From Paenibacillus sp. J5C2022 (lineage in GTDB: Bacteria; Bacillota; Bacilli; Paenibacillales; Paenibacillaceae): 64,000 nucleotides of DNA. Location of the stretch: positions 217,186 to 281,185 of the forward strand of contig NZ_JAOQJC010000003.1 in the NCBI RefSeq assembly GCF_025567625.1. The letters are read 5' to 3'. The notes beneath the pieces are model-generated. The model had not been told where the DNA came from. It was given only the letters and a program-made list of their open reading frames with translations, and did no database searches. Positions 1 to 9,237 of this stretch are shown here, piece after piece. Position numbers and translations under genes: made by a program. Positions within the stretch are counted from its first letter, which is position 1, and every line of letters starts with the position of its first letter.

Positions 1-1
1 C

Positions 2-535
2 CGTCGAACAAGCGAGGTTGTGAAGATCGCCAAGGAGCTGGACGTCTCGGTGGAAGGAGAGCTGGGGTATGTAACCAGACCTAAAAGCGGGGGCGCAGAA
101 GGCGAGGACGATGACTCCATTATCGACGATATCTCGCTATATACGGACCCCCAGCAGGCGCGGGAATTCGTAGAGCGTACCGGCATACATGCGCTTGCCG
201 CCGCTTTCGGCACGGTACACGGCGTTTATTTGAAGAAACCCGAACTCGATCTGAATCGGCTTGATCAGATTACCAGGACGGCAGGTGTCCCTATCGTGAT
301 GCATGGCGGGTCCGGACTATCGGATGAGGATTTCCAGCAGACCATCGACCGCGGCGTCGCCAAAATCAACTACTATACAGGCATGGCGCACAAGGTGGTG
401 GACCGCACCAAACAAAGACTGCTGCAAGCCGACGACAACCTGTTCTACCATGAGCACATGATGCAAGTCATTGGAGATTTCAGGGAAGATGCCGCGCGTG
501 TGATGCGAACCTTCCGCAGCAGCAACCGGGCTTGA
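2..535 (+). CDS. Class II fructose-bisphosphate aldolase family protein (5' end outside window)
   Basis: This is the C-terminal 177 residues of a zinc-dependent class II (ketose-bisphosphate) aldolase, a cytoplasmic enzyme that cleaves a phosphorylated ketose into two three-carbon units. The reading frame is open from base 2, so the real start lies upstream of the window. Family marks in order are GELGYV, GTVHGVY with its zinc-binding His, the zinc and phosphate-binding MHGGSGL, and KINYYT near the end, equivalent to the KINIxT segment of FbaA/GatY-type enzymes. It ends 29 bases before an epimerase-like gene and is followed by araA, so it probably belongs to a sugar catabolic operon rather than being the housekeeping glycolytic enzyme. 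The exact substrate (fructose-, tagatose- or another ketose phosphate) cannot be told from this fragment. Confidence 0.9.
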   Translation, partial: RRTSEVVKIAKELDVSVEGELGYVTRPKSGGAEGEDDDSIIDDISLYTDPQQAREFVERTGIHALAAAFGTVHGVYLKKPELDLNRLDQITRTAGVPIVMHGGSGLSDEDFQQTIDRGVAKINYYTGMAHKVVDRTKQRLLQADDNLFYHEHMMQVIGDFREDAARVMRTFRSSNRA

Positions 536-564
536 TTCATTCTTCATTTAGAGGTGATAGAAGC

Positions 565-1623
565 ATGCAATTATACGGACGGCAATGGAACAGACGCGAG
601 CTTGAAGCCAGAGTAGGACGAATAGAGCAGCTTGGCGGCGTTGAGCGGTACGCCTTCAGCGAAGGCCCAGAGAAAGGAATGGATGCGTTCCGCGTACGAA
701 CCGGCTCCGGCTTGTCCTACTGGATTACTCCCGACAAAGGAATGGATATATCGCTTGCCGAAATGTATGGAGTGCCTGTCAGCTGGTCATCGGGCAACGG
801 CGAGCCCCATCCGGCCTATTACAATCCGAGCGGGGCGGAGTGGCTGAGAACAGCCTCCGGCGGATTGCTCATGACCTGCGGATTAACGCAGGCCGGAGCT
901 CCGGGCAGCGATGAATGGGGCAATTATGGTCTTCACGGACGAATCCATCATACCCCCGCTCGTCAAATCTCTTCTACTGCAGAATGGTTAGGCGACGAGT
1001 ATGAAATGAGAATATCGGGCGTAATAGAGGAAACGTCGATCTTCGGCGAACGATTGCGGTTGACACGTTCGATCGCAAGCAGGCTCGGCGACAATCGCAT
1101 TATCATCTCTGACAAAGTTGAAAATGCAGGCTTCCGCCCTGCCCCTCATATGATGCTCTATCATTTCAACTTCGGATTTCCTCTACTTGCCGAGGATACA
1201 ATGATTGAGCTGCCCGAAGGACGCACCGTACCGCGCGATCCGGATATGGACATGGAACGGATGAACGAATGGCAGATTCCGGATGCCGCTTGGAGAGAGC
1301 AAGTCTATCACCATGAACCTTACGAGAAGACTAATAAAATATGCGCACGCATTCATAGCCCCTCCTTCCCCGCTTCAGCCGCTTCCGGCGCGGGAGGATT
1401 GACCGTGGAACTGCAATGGGACCCCTCTGTCCTGCCTCGCATCGTGCAGTGGCGCATGCCCGGCGCGAGCGAGCATGTACTAGGGCTTGAGCCTTCCAAC
1501 TGCTGGACGCAAGGCCGATCACATGAGCAGCACAATGGAACGCTTCGCATTCTGGAACCCGGTGAGGCAATAGATTATAAGCTGGAGCTTCGCTTCGGTT
1601 CACAACCCATTCAAGGAGGATGA
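565..1623 (+). CDS. DUF4432 / aldose 1-epimerase-like protein
   Basis: This 352-residue cytoplasmic protein has the layout of the DUF4432 branch of the galactose mutarotase-like beta-sandwich superfamily. Visible marks are PDKGMDIS near residue 65, GGLLMTCGLTQ near 105, NYGLHGRIHHTPA near 130 and HMMLYHFNFGFPLL near 200; the last two carry His residues typical of sugar-binding sites in the fold. The ATG at 565 is chosen because GAGGTGA lies seven bases upstream; a TTG at 532 overlapping the previous stop has no such site. It sits between an aldolase gene and araA (six bases apart), which suggests it interconverts anomers or epimers of the pentose or hexose handled by the operon. The substrate is unknown. 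Confidence 0.85.
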   Translation: MQLYGRQWNRRELEARVGRIEQLGGVERYAFSEGPEKGMDAFRVRTGSGLSYWITPDKGMDISLAEMYGVPVSWSSGNGEPHPAYYNPSGAEWLRTASGGLLMTCGLTQAGAPGSDEWGNYGLHGRIHHTPARQISSTAEWLGDEYEMRISGVIEETSIFGERLRLTRSIASRLGDNRIIISDKVENAGFRPAPHMMLYHFNFGFPLLAEDTMIELPEGRTVPRDPDMDMERMNEWQIPDAAWREQVYHHEPYEKTNKICARIHSPSFPASAASGAGGLTVELQWDPSVLPRIVQWRMPGASEHVLGLEPSNCWTQGRSHEQHNGTLRILEPGEAIDYKLELRFGSQPIQGG

Positions 1624-1629
1624 CAATTC

Positions 1630-3126
1630 ATGCTTCAGACGAAACCTTATGTATTCTGGTTTGTAACAGGCAGTCAAGGACTATACGGCGAGGACATTCT
1701 GTCCAAAGTAGAAGGAAATGCCAGAGAGATCGCAGCCAGCCTGGATCAGGACGGAGCGCTTCCGTACGGCGTGATGTTCAAGGAGGTCGTAACGACTCCC
1801 GAAGCGATACGACGCGTAGCTCTTGAAGCCAATGCCGATGACCAGTGCGCGGGCATCATAACATGGATGCACACCTTCTCTCCGGCCAAAATGTGGATCG
1901 GCGGCCTTACCCAATTGCGCAAGCCGCTGCTCCACCTCCATACGCAATATAATGTAGATATTCCATGGGACAGCATTGACATGGACTTCATGAACTTGAA
2001 TCAGGCCGCGCACGGCGACCGCGAGTTCGGATTTATTGGAGCCCGCCTCGGCATAGCCCGCAAAATTATTGCAGGCCATTGGAAGGAAGATGGGGTTCGC
2101 AGCCGCATTGGCTCCTGGATGAGGACAGCGGCAGGCTTCACAGAGAGTCAAACGATGAAAATCGCCCGCTTCGGCGACAATATGCGCTATGTCGCCGTGA
2201 CGGAAGGAGACAAGGTCGAAGGACAAATCAGATTCGGCTGGTCGGTGAACGGTTATCCCGCCGGCGATCTCGCAGAACGAGTGCAGGATGTGACGGATGT
2301 GCAGGTCCGGGCGCTAATGGATGAATATACGGAGCTGTACGACTTTACGGACGGAGGCAAGCTTGAAGGCAGAGAGCGGGAAGCCATTCGCGAACAGGCC
2401 CGTATCGAGATCGGGCTGGGAGCCTTTCTGCAGGAAGGCGGCTACAGCGCATTCGTAACCAGCTTCCAGGATCTGCACGGATTGAAGCAGTTGCCCGGCC
2501 TCGCCGCTCAGCGGCTTATGGCTGCAGGATACGGCTTCGGAGCCGAAGGAGACTGGAAGACCGCGGCGCTTGTCCGATTGATGAAGATCATGGCAGATAA
2601 CAAAGGAACCTCGTTCATGGAGGATTACACCTACCATATGCAGGAGGGCAATCAACTTGTGCTCGGCGCCCACATGCTCGAGCTATGCCCAACTGTAGCG
2701 GAGAGCAAACCGAAGATTGAAGTGCATCCCCTGTTCGTGGGAGGCAAGGCCGATCCCGCCCGTCTCGTATTCGACGGAGCAAGCGGCAAAGGCGTCAACG
2801 CCACCGTCATTGATCTGGGAGACCGCTTCCGGCTAATTGTGAATGAAGTGAATGCCGTCCGCAACGAACGTGACATGCCTCATCTGCCGGTGGCGCGTGT
2901 GCTGTGGAAGCCGGAGCCCTCGCTTGCGGATGCTGCCGAGGCGTGGATTCTGGGGGGAGGCGCGCATCACTTCGGCTTCTCGTTCCATGTTTCCAGCGAG
3001 CAGCTGCGGGATTGGGCCAACATGGCAGGCATAGAATGCTTAATTATTAACGATGCAACCACGTTAGCCGGCCTGGAGAACGAGATTCGCTGGAATGACT
3101 TGTATTACCGATTGAATCAGCGATAG
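1630..3126 (+). CDS. araA: L-arabinose isomerase
   Basis: AraA converts L-arabinose to L-ribulose in the cytoplasm, the first step of bacterial arabinose catabolism, and needs a divalent metal. The 498-residue length matches the family (about 496 in Bacillus subtilis). Diagnostic segments are WFVTGSQGLYG at the N-terminus, WMHTFSPAKMWI near residue 80 and HLHTQYN near 100. The metal ligands expected from the E. coli enzyme are present: Glu in AEGDWKT, Glu in FMEDYTYH, His in LGAHMLE and His in GGGAHHFGF. An AAGGAGG site overlaps the end of the preceding gene, so translation is probably linked. The araB and araD genes are not in this window; the aldolase upstream could mean a non-standard route or simply a neighbouring operon. 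Confidence 0.97.
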   Translation: MLQTKPYVFWFVTGSQGLYGEDILSKVEGNAREIAASLDQDGALPYGVMFKEVVTTPEAIRRVALEANADDQCAGIITWMHTFSPAKMWIGGLTQLRKPLLHLHTQYNVDIPWDSIDMDFMNLNQAAHGDREFGFIGARLGIARKIIAGHWKEDGVRSRIGSWMRTAAGFTESQTMKIARFGDNMRYVAVTEGDKVEGQIRFGWSVNGYPAGDLAERVQDVTDVQVRALMDEYTELYDFTDGGKLEGREREAIREQARIEIGLGAFLQEGGYSAFVTSFQDLHGLKQLPGLAAQRLMAAGYGFGAEGDWKTAALVRLMKIMADNKGTSFMEDYTYHMQEGNQLVLGAHMLELCPTVAESKPKIEVHPLFVGGKADPARLVFDGASGKGVNATVIDLGDRFRLIVNEVNAVRNERDMPHLPVARVLWKPEPSLADAAEAWILGGGAHHFGFSFHVSSEQLRDWANMAGIECLIINDATTLAGLENEIRWNDLYYRLNQR

Positions 3127-3182
3127 TCGCATGTATGCCTGAAGCCCGCTTGCATGTACCTTCTCGATGTGCCGGGGTTGTT

Positions 3183-3212
3183 ATTGCTTTCAATAAAGCA
3201 ATCCCCTACAAT
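3183..3212 (+). promoter_or_regulatory. Promoter with overlapping palindrome upstream of the DeoR gene
   Basis: An inverted repeat with 8-base arms, ATTGCTTT and AAAGCAAT around the loop CAAT, spans 3183-3202. A -10-like TACAAT at 3207-3212 lies 17 bases after TTGCTT (3184-3189), a weak -35. The palindrome covers the -35 and spacer, the expected place for an operator, and the next gene encodes a DeoR repressor, so autoregulation is a reasonable inference. It could also be a weak terminator for araA, but no T-tract follows. Confidence 0.45.
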
Positions 3213-3269
3213 GAATATAATTGATTTCACGTATGGATTTCATAGATTTTGCGTTTAGGAGGCCGACCC

Positions 3270-4022
3270 ATGTCGTCCGAATGGAATGATAGACAAAAAC
3301 GAATAGTCGAGAAGCTTCGCACGGATGGAGAAGTCAAAATTTCCGAATTAAAAAATTGGCTTGAGGTTACCGATATGACCGTACGAAGAGATCTGGAGAA
3401 GTTGGAGCAAAACGGAGTGTTAAAGCGGACATTCGGCGGCGCCATACTGACCGCGAAGGAAATCGCTCTTCCGGAACGCTCTATCGTTCACATTGCCGAG
3501 AAGGAACGAATCGGCGAAACCGCGGTTGAACTGATCGAGCCGGGCGAATCCATCTTCATGGACAGCGGTTCTACCACTCTCCAGATTGCCCGTTGTCTGC
3601 CGCATGAGGCCAATCTGACCGTCGTAACCAATGCGCTGCACATCGCATCGGAATTATCCGAGAAGAAGATTCCCACGATCGTTATCGGAGGCGCGCTTAT
3701 GGATACGACGAATTCCATGGTGGGTTCCTTATCGATTGAGACGATCTTGCGGATGGCCTTCGACAAAGCGTTTCTGGGAACGACCGGAGCCAATGCGCTC
3801 CACGGCTTCAGCAATTCCAATATGCATGAGGCGGAAATTAAACGAACGGCTATTCAACAAGCCAAGAAAGCCTATATCGTCATGGATCATACCAAGTTCG
3901 GCAACAGCGCCTTGTTCTCCTTCGCTTCCCTCCAGGATGTGCACGCCATCATAACGAACGAAATGCCGGATGAGGACATGCGGCTTGCATGCGAAGCCTC
4001 CGAAACATTCATTATCACCTGA
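3270..4022 (+). CDS. DeoR/GlpR family transcriptional regulator
   Basis: This 250-residue protein has the DeoR-type layout: an N-terminal winged helix (residues 5-60, with MTVRRDLEKLEQNG as recognition helix and wing) and a C-terminal sugar-phosphate sensing domain of the phosphosugar-isomerase fold (residues 75-240, with DSGSTT near 94 and GTTGAN near 170, the usual effector-binding loops). It starts at ATG 3270 behind AGGAGG at 3257-3262. DeoR proteins usually repress sugar operons and are released by a phosphorylated sugar. Its position just downstream of araA in the same direction makes the arabinose/aldolase operon the likely target. It has its own promoter-like sequence and ends in a strong shared terminator. 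Confidence 0.93.
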   Translation: MSSEWNDRQKRIVEKLRTDGEVKISELKNWLEVTDMTVRRDLEKLEQNGVLKRTFGGAILTAKEIALPERSIVHIAEKERIGETAVELIEPGESIFMDSGSTTLQIARCLPHEANLTVVTNALHIASELSEKKIPTIVIGGALMDTTNSMVGSLSIETILRMAFDKAFLGTTGANALHGFSNSNMHEAEIKRTAIQQAKKAYIVMDHTKFGNSALFSFASLQDVHAIITNEMPDEDMRLACEASETFIIT

Positions 4023-4044
4023 TCGCCGAACCGGCCGGTCATAA

Positions 4045-4084
4045 GGAACCCCCTGTGCCTATGGAAGAAGGCACAGGGGGTTCC
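4045..4084. terminator. Bidirectional rho-independent terminator
   Basis: A perfect 15-base inverted repeat (GGAACCCCCTGTGCC and its complement, loop of 10) lies between the DeoR gene and the convergent glycosidase gene. It ends TTCCTT on the plus strand and can serve transcripts from both sides. Confidence 0.85.
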
Positions 4085-4088
4085 TTCC

Positions 4089-7000
4089 TTAATCCAGCTT
4101 CGTAACCTTAATATCGTCCACGCTCAAGGAGCCGCCGTTGTGCAGACCCCAGATCAGCTTGTAATCGTCGTACTGATCCAGCGTGAAGGTGAAGCTCTTC
4201 GTGTAAGGATCGCCTGGCGCATCGGTCCAGTTGTAGACGCCGACATCTTTCGAGTTGCCGCCTATTGGCGTGCGGGCCAGGAAGTAGAAGTAACCGTTCG
4301 TCCCCGGCGATACGACCGTCTTGGCCTTGAAGTCCACCCGGTATGACGCGCCGGCCTCCAGCACGACCTTGCCGGGATCGCTATACAGGAACTCATACCA
4401 GTCCGTCGAAGCGGATGCTCCGCCATACGCGGAATAGTCCCCCGCTATGACGCGGTTCGGATCATCCGTCAACTGCCCGTATGTGCCGGTGAAGCCCGGC
4501 AAGTAGCAGCTGTCGCCGAAGCTTCCGCTCTCGAACGTTTCCGTCATCGCTCCCGACACAACCGGATTATCCAAGACGAATATCGCCGTTTCTCCAACCG
4601 CCATATCGATTTGGAATTCCGATACCGATGTGCCGACCAGTTCATTGGAGATGATGTTGAACACCGGCGTCGGCTGAGGCAACTTGATCGTCTTCGTCCC
4701 CGCTGTTGCAGCATGGACGCTAATCCATGAAGCGTTAGCTTCCACATTGTCATAGCTGTCGGAAAACACATGCACACCCGCATCCTTATACAGCTTGTTC
4801 AGCACAGGCGCCGGAATCGGCGTGGTGCTGACATACACGCTGCGCCAATCGGCCAGATCCTTCACGACGATAGCCGGACTGCCGTCCTTCACGGAGCTTG
4901 CCCATACGCTTGCGCCTGTAGCATCCGCCTGGAACAGCGGGTCCAGCGGCGTATCGCCGTACACTTCAGTTTCACCGGGGAACATGCCGGAATCCAATTC
5001 ATAAGACAATGGCTGCGCTCCGGGCTCGCCCACCTTCGTAATCGTTATATCGTCAACCGATAGTCCGCCTCCGTTATGAAGCCCCCAGATGAGACGATAA
5101 TCGTCGAAGTGCTTCAGTGTGAACGTAAAGCTCTTCTCGTAAGAGGCGCCTGACGCATCGGTCCAGCTGTTCACGCCGACATCTTGCGCGACTCCGCCCT
5201 CCCCGGTCCTCGCCAGGAAGTAGAAGTAGCCGTCCGATCCCGGCGAAGCCGTCGTCTTGGCCTTGAAGCTCACCTCATAAGTCGCACCCGCTTCCAGCGC
5301 CACTTCACTGTCGTCGCTATACAGAAATTCATACCAGTCGGTCGAAGCAGAGGCTTCGCCATGAGCTGAATAACTGCCCGATACGACTTCTCCTGCGGCA
5401 GATGTGATCTCGCCATAGTTGTTATACCCTCCGGTGAATGAGCTCGATGCGAGGCTTCCCCCTTCGAAGTCCTCCGTCAGCAGCGGCACAGGGTTCGCCA
5501 CCGGCCCGCCACCGGCTACAGATTGTTGTAAGGTGAAGCCTGTCAAATTCTCCATCCGGTTGAGAGACAAGGCTTCACCCGGGTCGCCGACATAGCCGGG
5601 CGCCCAGTTCCACACCAGCGTGCGGCCGTTGTCCTTGAGCGATTCGATTGCCGCGCGCTGCTGACCGGTCAACTGGAACGTATCCAGGAAAATATACACC
5701 TTATATCGGTCCGGAATCCGTCCTTCCACCAAATCCTCGATCAAATAGCGGTCGTAAGGCGCCCCCGCCTTGCTTAGCTCACCTGCTCCTTGCGGTCGGC
5801 CCACGACAGGGCCTTCATAGAAGTTCGCAGAAACATCCTTGTCTCCTCCCAAATAATAAGCGCTCTGGTTGGATGAGATGACCGCTACTTCGGAATTGCG
5901 TTCGCGCGGCAGGTGCATGGAGTAATCGCCCCAGTGCTTCAGCCGCTTGAATTCGGCGGCAATCTCGGGCGCGTCATACCATAGTCCGGAGGAATGGTCC
6001 ATGTACCACATGCCGGTCGCATGCGTGACCGCCTGACCGAACGCCCGCTGCAGAATGCCGAGTGATTCCGCCATATTGGATGCCAGCACGAACGAGGTGC
6101 CCGGCGGCGCCAGATGCGTGCGGTCGTCCGCTTCGTCGATGAACAGCTTATTGTGCAGTGCAAGACTGTCGCTGTACGTGCGCAGCGCGCCGTCCTCTCC
6201 CGGCCCCCGTCTCCAGTACGTATGCGGCGAAGTCAACAGATCCACATTCGTAAGGCGGTGAGCGAGCGCCGCCTCCCGATGATGCACCTCCTGCGGCATA
6301 TACCCCATATCCGGAGTATAACCGTACAGGACGGAGACAATGAGTTGTCCGTTGCTCTCATCCTTCACAATGCCGGCAAAGTGGTTGATCGCCTCCACCA
6401 CAGACAGCTGGTAAGCCTCGTAATAATCGGATAGACGCGTCGACAGGGAAGGATCGCGGAACAAGCCGACGTCGCTTGCAGACCGATCCGCAGCGGTTGG
6501 GATCGTGACGGACTGGAACGTAACGGATGGATCGCCCCATGCGTTCCGCAGCTCGTTCACATCATTCCCGTACTTCGCCTTCACATGCTCGATAAAGGCC
6601 AGACGCATCGGCTCGCTCGTATCCGGCAAGTACTCCGAGTTCCAGTTATGCCATTCTCCGTACATGCCTGCGGACAGCGTGAAGCCCATCAGTTGATTGC
6701 GATGCGGACCGTCCAGCAGATGGCGCACCATGGCACGCAGCATCGCTCCCGCCTCATCGCGCCAGAGTTGCGAGGCCATAGAGGCGTCGCGCGTTACGGG
6801 ATTGGTGCCGGGATCGATCGCGTAGCCTACCGCTTCCGCCGGATTCTGCTGCAGCCACCATTCCGGCGCCCATAGATGCAGCCTTGGCAGCGCGTAGCCG
6901 TCCGTTACCCGGCCGGCGAATATATCCATAACGCCGTCTACCGTCGTGAAGTCTTGCTGGCCGGGACCGGTCCAGCCGAGATCCAGGAAGCTGGTCTTCT

Positions 7001-7286
7001 CGATGAAGGAATACAGCTTCACCCCGGCATCCTGGAACACCGCTGCATCCTGTGCAGATATCTCTTGCTCGAACAGAAACATAGGGAACTCCGGCTCGCT
7101 GTTCACGAAGAGCGCCGGAGCGCCGTTATGCGTACCGATCTGGAACGCGGGAGGCACCGTTCCTCCACCTTGCCCGTTTTGCACCGCAGCCGCCTCCTCC
7201 TGGCTCGCTTCTTCCGCCCATCCCGTTCCGCTTCCCAGTAGTGACATGAGCATCGTCAACATGAGTATCGCCTTCACGCTTCTCAT
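4089..7286 (-). CDS. Secreted GH42-like glycoside hydrolase with two jelly-roll modules
   Basis: This 1065-residue protein begins with a signal peptide (hydrophobic LMLTMLMSLLG, likely cleavage after GWA near residue 25). Residues about 30-570 resemble a clan-A glycosidase of beta-galactosidase (GH42) type: GMYGEWHNW holds a plausible acid/base Glu and LFIDEADD a plausible nucleophile. Two similar modules of about 150 residues follow, at about 600-750 and 912-1065. They share TDWYEFLYSD, GYFYFLART and LIWGLHNGG and look like carbohydrate-binding jelly rolls; a short domain joins them. The ATG at 7286 has GAGG six bases upstream; a GTG at 7301 is poorly placed. It is the last gene of the sugar-transport operon and probably releases the oligosaccharide that the operon imports. 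The exact GH family is uncertain. Confidence 0.8.
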   Translation of the reverse strand: MRSVKAILMLTMLMSLLGSGTGWAEEASQEEAAAVQNGQGGGTVPPAFQIGTHNGAPALFVNSEPEFPMFLFEQEISAQDAAVFQDAGVKLYSFIEKTSFLDLGWTGPGQQDFTTVDGVMDIFAGRVTDGYALPRLHLWAPEWWLQQNPAEAVGYAIDPGTNPVTRDASMASQLWRDEAGAMLRAMVRHLLDGPHRNQLMGFTLSAGMYGEWHNWNSEYLPDTSEPMRLAFIEHVKAKYGNDVNELRNAWGDPSVTFQSVTIPTAADRSASDVGLFRDPSLSTRLSDYYEAYQLSVVEAINHFAGIVKDESNGQLIVSVLYGYTPDMGYMPQEVHHREAALAHRLTNVDLLTSPHTYWRRGPGEDGALRTYSDSLALHNKLFIDEADDRTHLAPPGTSFVLASNMAESLGILQRAFGQAVTHATGMWYMDHSSGLWYDAPEIAAEFKRLKHWGDYSMHLPRERNSEVAVISSNQSAYYLGGDKDVSANFYEGPVVGRPQGAGELSKAGAPYDRYLIEDLVEGRIPDRYKVYIFLDTFQLTGQQRAAIESLKDNGRTLVWNWAPGYVGDPGEALSLNRMENLTGFTLQQSVAGGGPVANPVPLLTEDFEGGSLASSSFTGGYNNYGEITSAAGEVVSGSYSAHGEASASTDWYEFLYSDDSEVALEAGATYEVSFKAKTTASPGSDGYFYFLARTGEGGVAQDVGVNSWTDASGASYEKSFTFTLKHFDDYRLIWGLHNGGGLSVDDITITKVGEPGAQPLSYELDSGMFPGETEVYGDTPLDPLFQADATGASVWASSVKDGSPAIVVKDLADWRSVYVSTTPIPAPVLNKLYKDAGVHVFSDSYDNVEANASWISVHAATAGTKTIKLPQPTPVFNIISNELVGTSVSEFQIDMAVGETAIFVLDNPVVSGAMTETFESGSFGDSCYLPGFTGTYGQLTDDPNRVIAGDYSAYGGASASTDWYEFLYSDPGKVVLEAGASYRVDFKAKTVVSPGTNGYFYFLARTPIGGNSKDVGVYNWTDAPGDPYTKSFTFTLDQYDDYKLIWGLHNGGSLSVDDIKVTKLD

Positions 7287-7327
7287 CCGTTGCCTCAACA
7301 CCTTTCTTCACTTTGATCTTGCGTTTG

Positions 7328-8173
7328 CTACCCTTTCAGCCCGCCCATCGCGAAGCCGGATATGAGCTTCTCCTGCAGGAACAGGTATGCGATCAGAATC
7401 GGCAGCACCGCGATCCACATCGCTGCGAACAATACCGTGTAGTTGGCGCTGTACTTCTGCACCTCCACCAGATTGGCAAGTCCTACCGCAATCGTATATT
7501 GGCTGGCATCCTGCAGCAGAATGAACGGCTGGAAGTAATCGTTCCATATGCCGATGACCGCGAAGATGCACACCGCCACGATGCCCCCTCTGACGAGCGG
7601 CAGCATAATGAACAGGAAGACGCGGAAGTGTCCCGCTCCGTCCATGAACGCCGCTTCGGCGTATTCCCAGCTGATTCCCTTGAAGAAGGAATACAGAATG
7701 ATCATGTTGAAGCCGATGCCGCCCGCATAACCGAGCATGACGCCCAGCGGATTGAACAGGCCGAGCTGCTGCATAAGCAGATACCACGGGCCGAACGTCC
7801 CCACCGTAGGGATAAGGAAGCCTACGATGGCCAGCGCATACACGATATTCGAGCCCTTGAATTTATACTTCGCCACCACATATGCCGGCATGGCCGCGCA
7901 CATGACGGATGTGAACGTGCCGATCGCCGTCATCCATACGCTATTGAAGAAGTACTTGCCGATATTCGCCGACGACCACGCCGCCGCGTAATTATCCCAG
8001 CGCCATTCCTTCGGCAGCGACCATATGTCCATGAAGAACTCCTGATTGCTCTTGAGCGAGTTGATCAGCATCCATATGAACGGGTAGATCAAGCTGACCG
8101 CGTAAGCCATGAACAGCAGCTGAATGACCGTGCGAAGAGCGAGCTGTCCCAACGATTTGCGTTCCGAATTCAT
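7328..8173 (-). CDS. Carbohydrate ABC transporter permease, MalG type
   Basis: This 281-residue inner-membrane protein is the second permease of a CUT1-type sugar importer. It has about six membrane segments, starting with the LALRTVIQLLFMAYAVSLIYPFIW region, and the ATPase-contacting EAA loop EYAEAAFMDGAG followed by FLFIMLPL. The C-terminus, with FLQEKLISGFAMGGLKG, is typical of the family. The ATG at 8173 is preferred because GGAG stands just upstream; a GTG at 8197 is possible. It lies 27 bases after its partner permease. No ATPase gene is in the operon, which is usual for Paenibacillus CUT1 systems that share an MsmX-like ATPase. Confidence 0.95.
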   Translation of the reverse strand: MNSERKSLGQLALRTVIQLLFMAYAVSLIYPFIWMLINSLKSNQEFFMDIWSLPKEWRWDNYAAAWSSANIGKYFFNSVWMTAIGTFTSVMCAAMPAYVVAKYKFKGSNIVYALAIVGFLIPTVGTFGPWYLLMQQLGLFNPLGVMLGYAGGIGFNMIILYSFFKGISWEYAEAAFMDGAGHFRVFLFIMLPLVRGGIVAVCIFAVIGIWNDYFQPFILLQDASQYTIAVGLANLVEVQKYSANYTVLFAAMWIAVLPILIAYLFLQEKLISGFAMGGLKG

Positions 8174-8200
8174 ATCTCCATTCCCCTTCCTGTCCACTCT

Positions 8201-9106
8201 CTAGAACTCCGACGTCTCATACCGTTCCGTCAGCCACTTGATGCTCCATACGACGACAAAGCCGAGCAATGCGAAGATCATGCCGTACGCCGCCGCCAGT
8301 CCGTAGGAATTCTTCTCCACGACAAGCCGGTACATCTCCAGCGCCACAGTCGTGGAAGAACTGAACGGTCCGCCGTTCGTCAGCAGGAGCGGCTGCAGGA
8401 AGATGGTGAAGGCGCCGCTCGTCCCCAGAATTATCAGGGTCGATATCGCCGGCCAGGCGGATGGAATAACGATGCTGAACAGCTCCTTCCAGAAGCCGAT
8501 GCCGTCCAGCTTGCCGACCTCGAAGAAGTCCGTCGGGATGCGCTGCAGCGAGCCGGTAATGATGACATTGTTCCAGCCGATCGTCACCCATACATAGAAC
8601 ACGAATACGGAGAGAAGCGCCGTCTTCGTATCGCCCAGCCACGCCCGCTGCCACTCCTCCAGGCCCAGCAGGCCAAGCAGTCCGTTGAGAATTCCTTGCG
8701 TCGGATTGAGCGAGAAGGAGAACACCATCGTAATGACCACAATGGAGATGATGGAGGGAAAGAAGTACACGATTCGGTAGAATCGGGCAAAAGGCAGCTT
8801 CCGGTGCAAAATGAGCGCCACGACAAGGGAAATCGCCAGCGTCATGAGATTGACGGGAATGAACAGCAGGCTGTTCTTGATCGCGGAAATCCACACGACA
8901 TCGTTCGCCATTCCTTTGAACGCGGACACGTAGTTGTCGAAGCCGACCCACGTCCGCTTGCCCGTAAGCGGATTCCAAAATTGAAAGGAATATAGCAGTG
9001 TCTGGATCTGCAAGTAAAGCCCGAACACGCCATAATGCAGCAGCGGCCATGCCAGCATAACCGCAATAAATATTCCTCGTTTCGTAATAGGGAGTTTCAT
9101 AAGCAT
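8201..9106 (-). CDS. Carbohydrate ABC transporter permease, MalF type
   Basis: This 301-residue protein is the first permease of the sugar importer, with about six membrane segments. MLAWPLLHYGVFGLYLQIQ is segment 1, and the EAA loop reads FFEVGKLDGIGFWKELFSIV. The short periplasmic part LLYSFQFWNPLTGKRTWVG after the first segment is typical of LplB/UgpA-like permeases. The start at 9106 has AAAGGA seven bases upstream; longer upstream in-frame starts lack a ribosome site. It follows the binding-protein gene after a hairpin and precedes the MalG-type gene by 27 bases. With that partner it forms the membrane channel. Confidence 0.94.
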   Translation of the reverse strand: MLMKLPITKRGIFIAVMLAWPLLHYGVFGLYLQIQTLLYSFQFWNPLTGKRTWVGFDNYVSAFKGMANDVVWISAIKNSLLFIPVNLMTLAISLVVALILHRKLPFARFYRIVYFFPSIISIVVITMVFSFSLNPTQGILNGLLGLLGLEEWQRAWLGDTKTALLSVFVFYVWVTIGWNNVIITGSLQRIPTDFFEVGKLDGIGFWKELFSIVIPSAWPAISTLIILGTSGAFTIFLQPLLLTNGGPFSSSTTVALEMYRLVVEKNSYGLAAAYGMIFALLGFVVVWSIKWLTERYETSEF

Positions 9107-9176
9107 TCTGTATCCTTTCTTGTGATGCTGATGCCAATGCCGGTACCGGATAAGAGATGTAGCCGGGAATGAGCAG

Positions 9177-9215
9177 AGAAGGCCTGACGCCTGCATGCTC
9201 CAGACCCGGCCTCCT
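9177..9215 (-). other. Intercistronic hairpin downstream of the sugar-binding protein gene
   Basis: Arms AGGAGGCC and GGCCTTCT (one G-U pair) can pair on the minus-strand transcript between the binding-protein stop and the permease start. No T-tract follows. Such hairpins often protect the binding-protein mRNA so that it is made in excess of the permeases; that role is inferred. Confidence 0.4.
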
Positions 9216-9237
9216 CCCTTTACCGCCGATTATCCCG

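Noticed and set aside
7313..8995. 560-codon plus-strand frame opposite the sugar permeases
   Set aside because: It is antisense to two clear permease genes and has a composition full of Arg, His and Gln typical of reverse-complement shadows.
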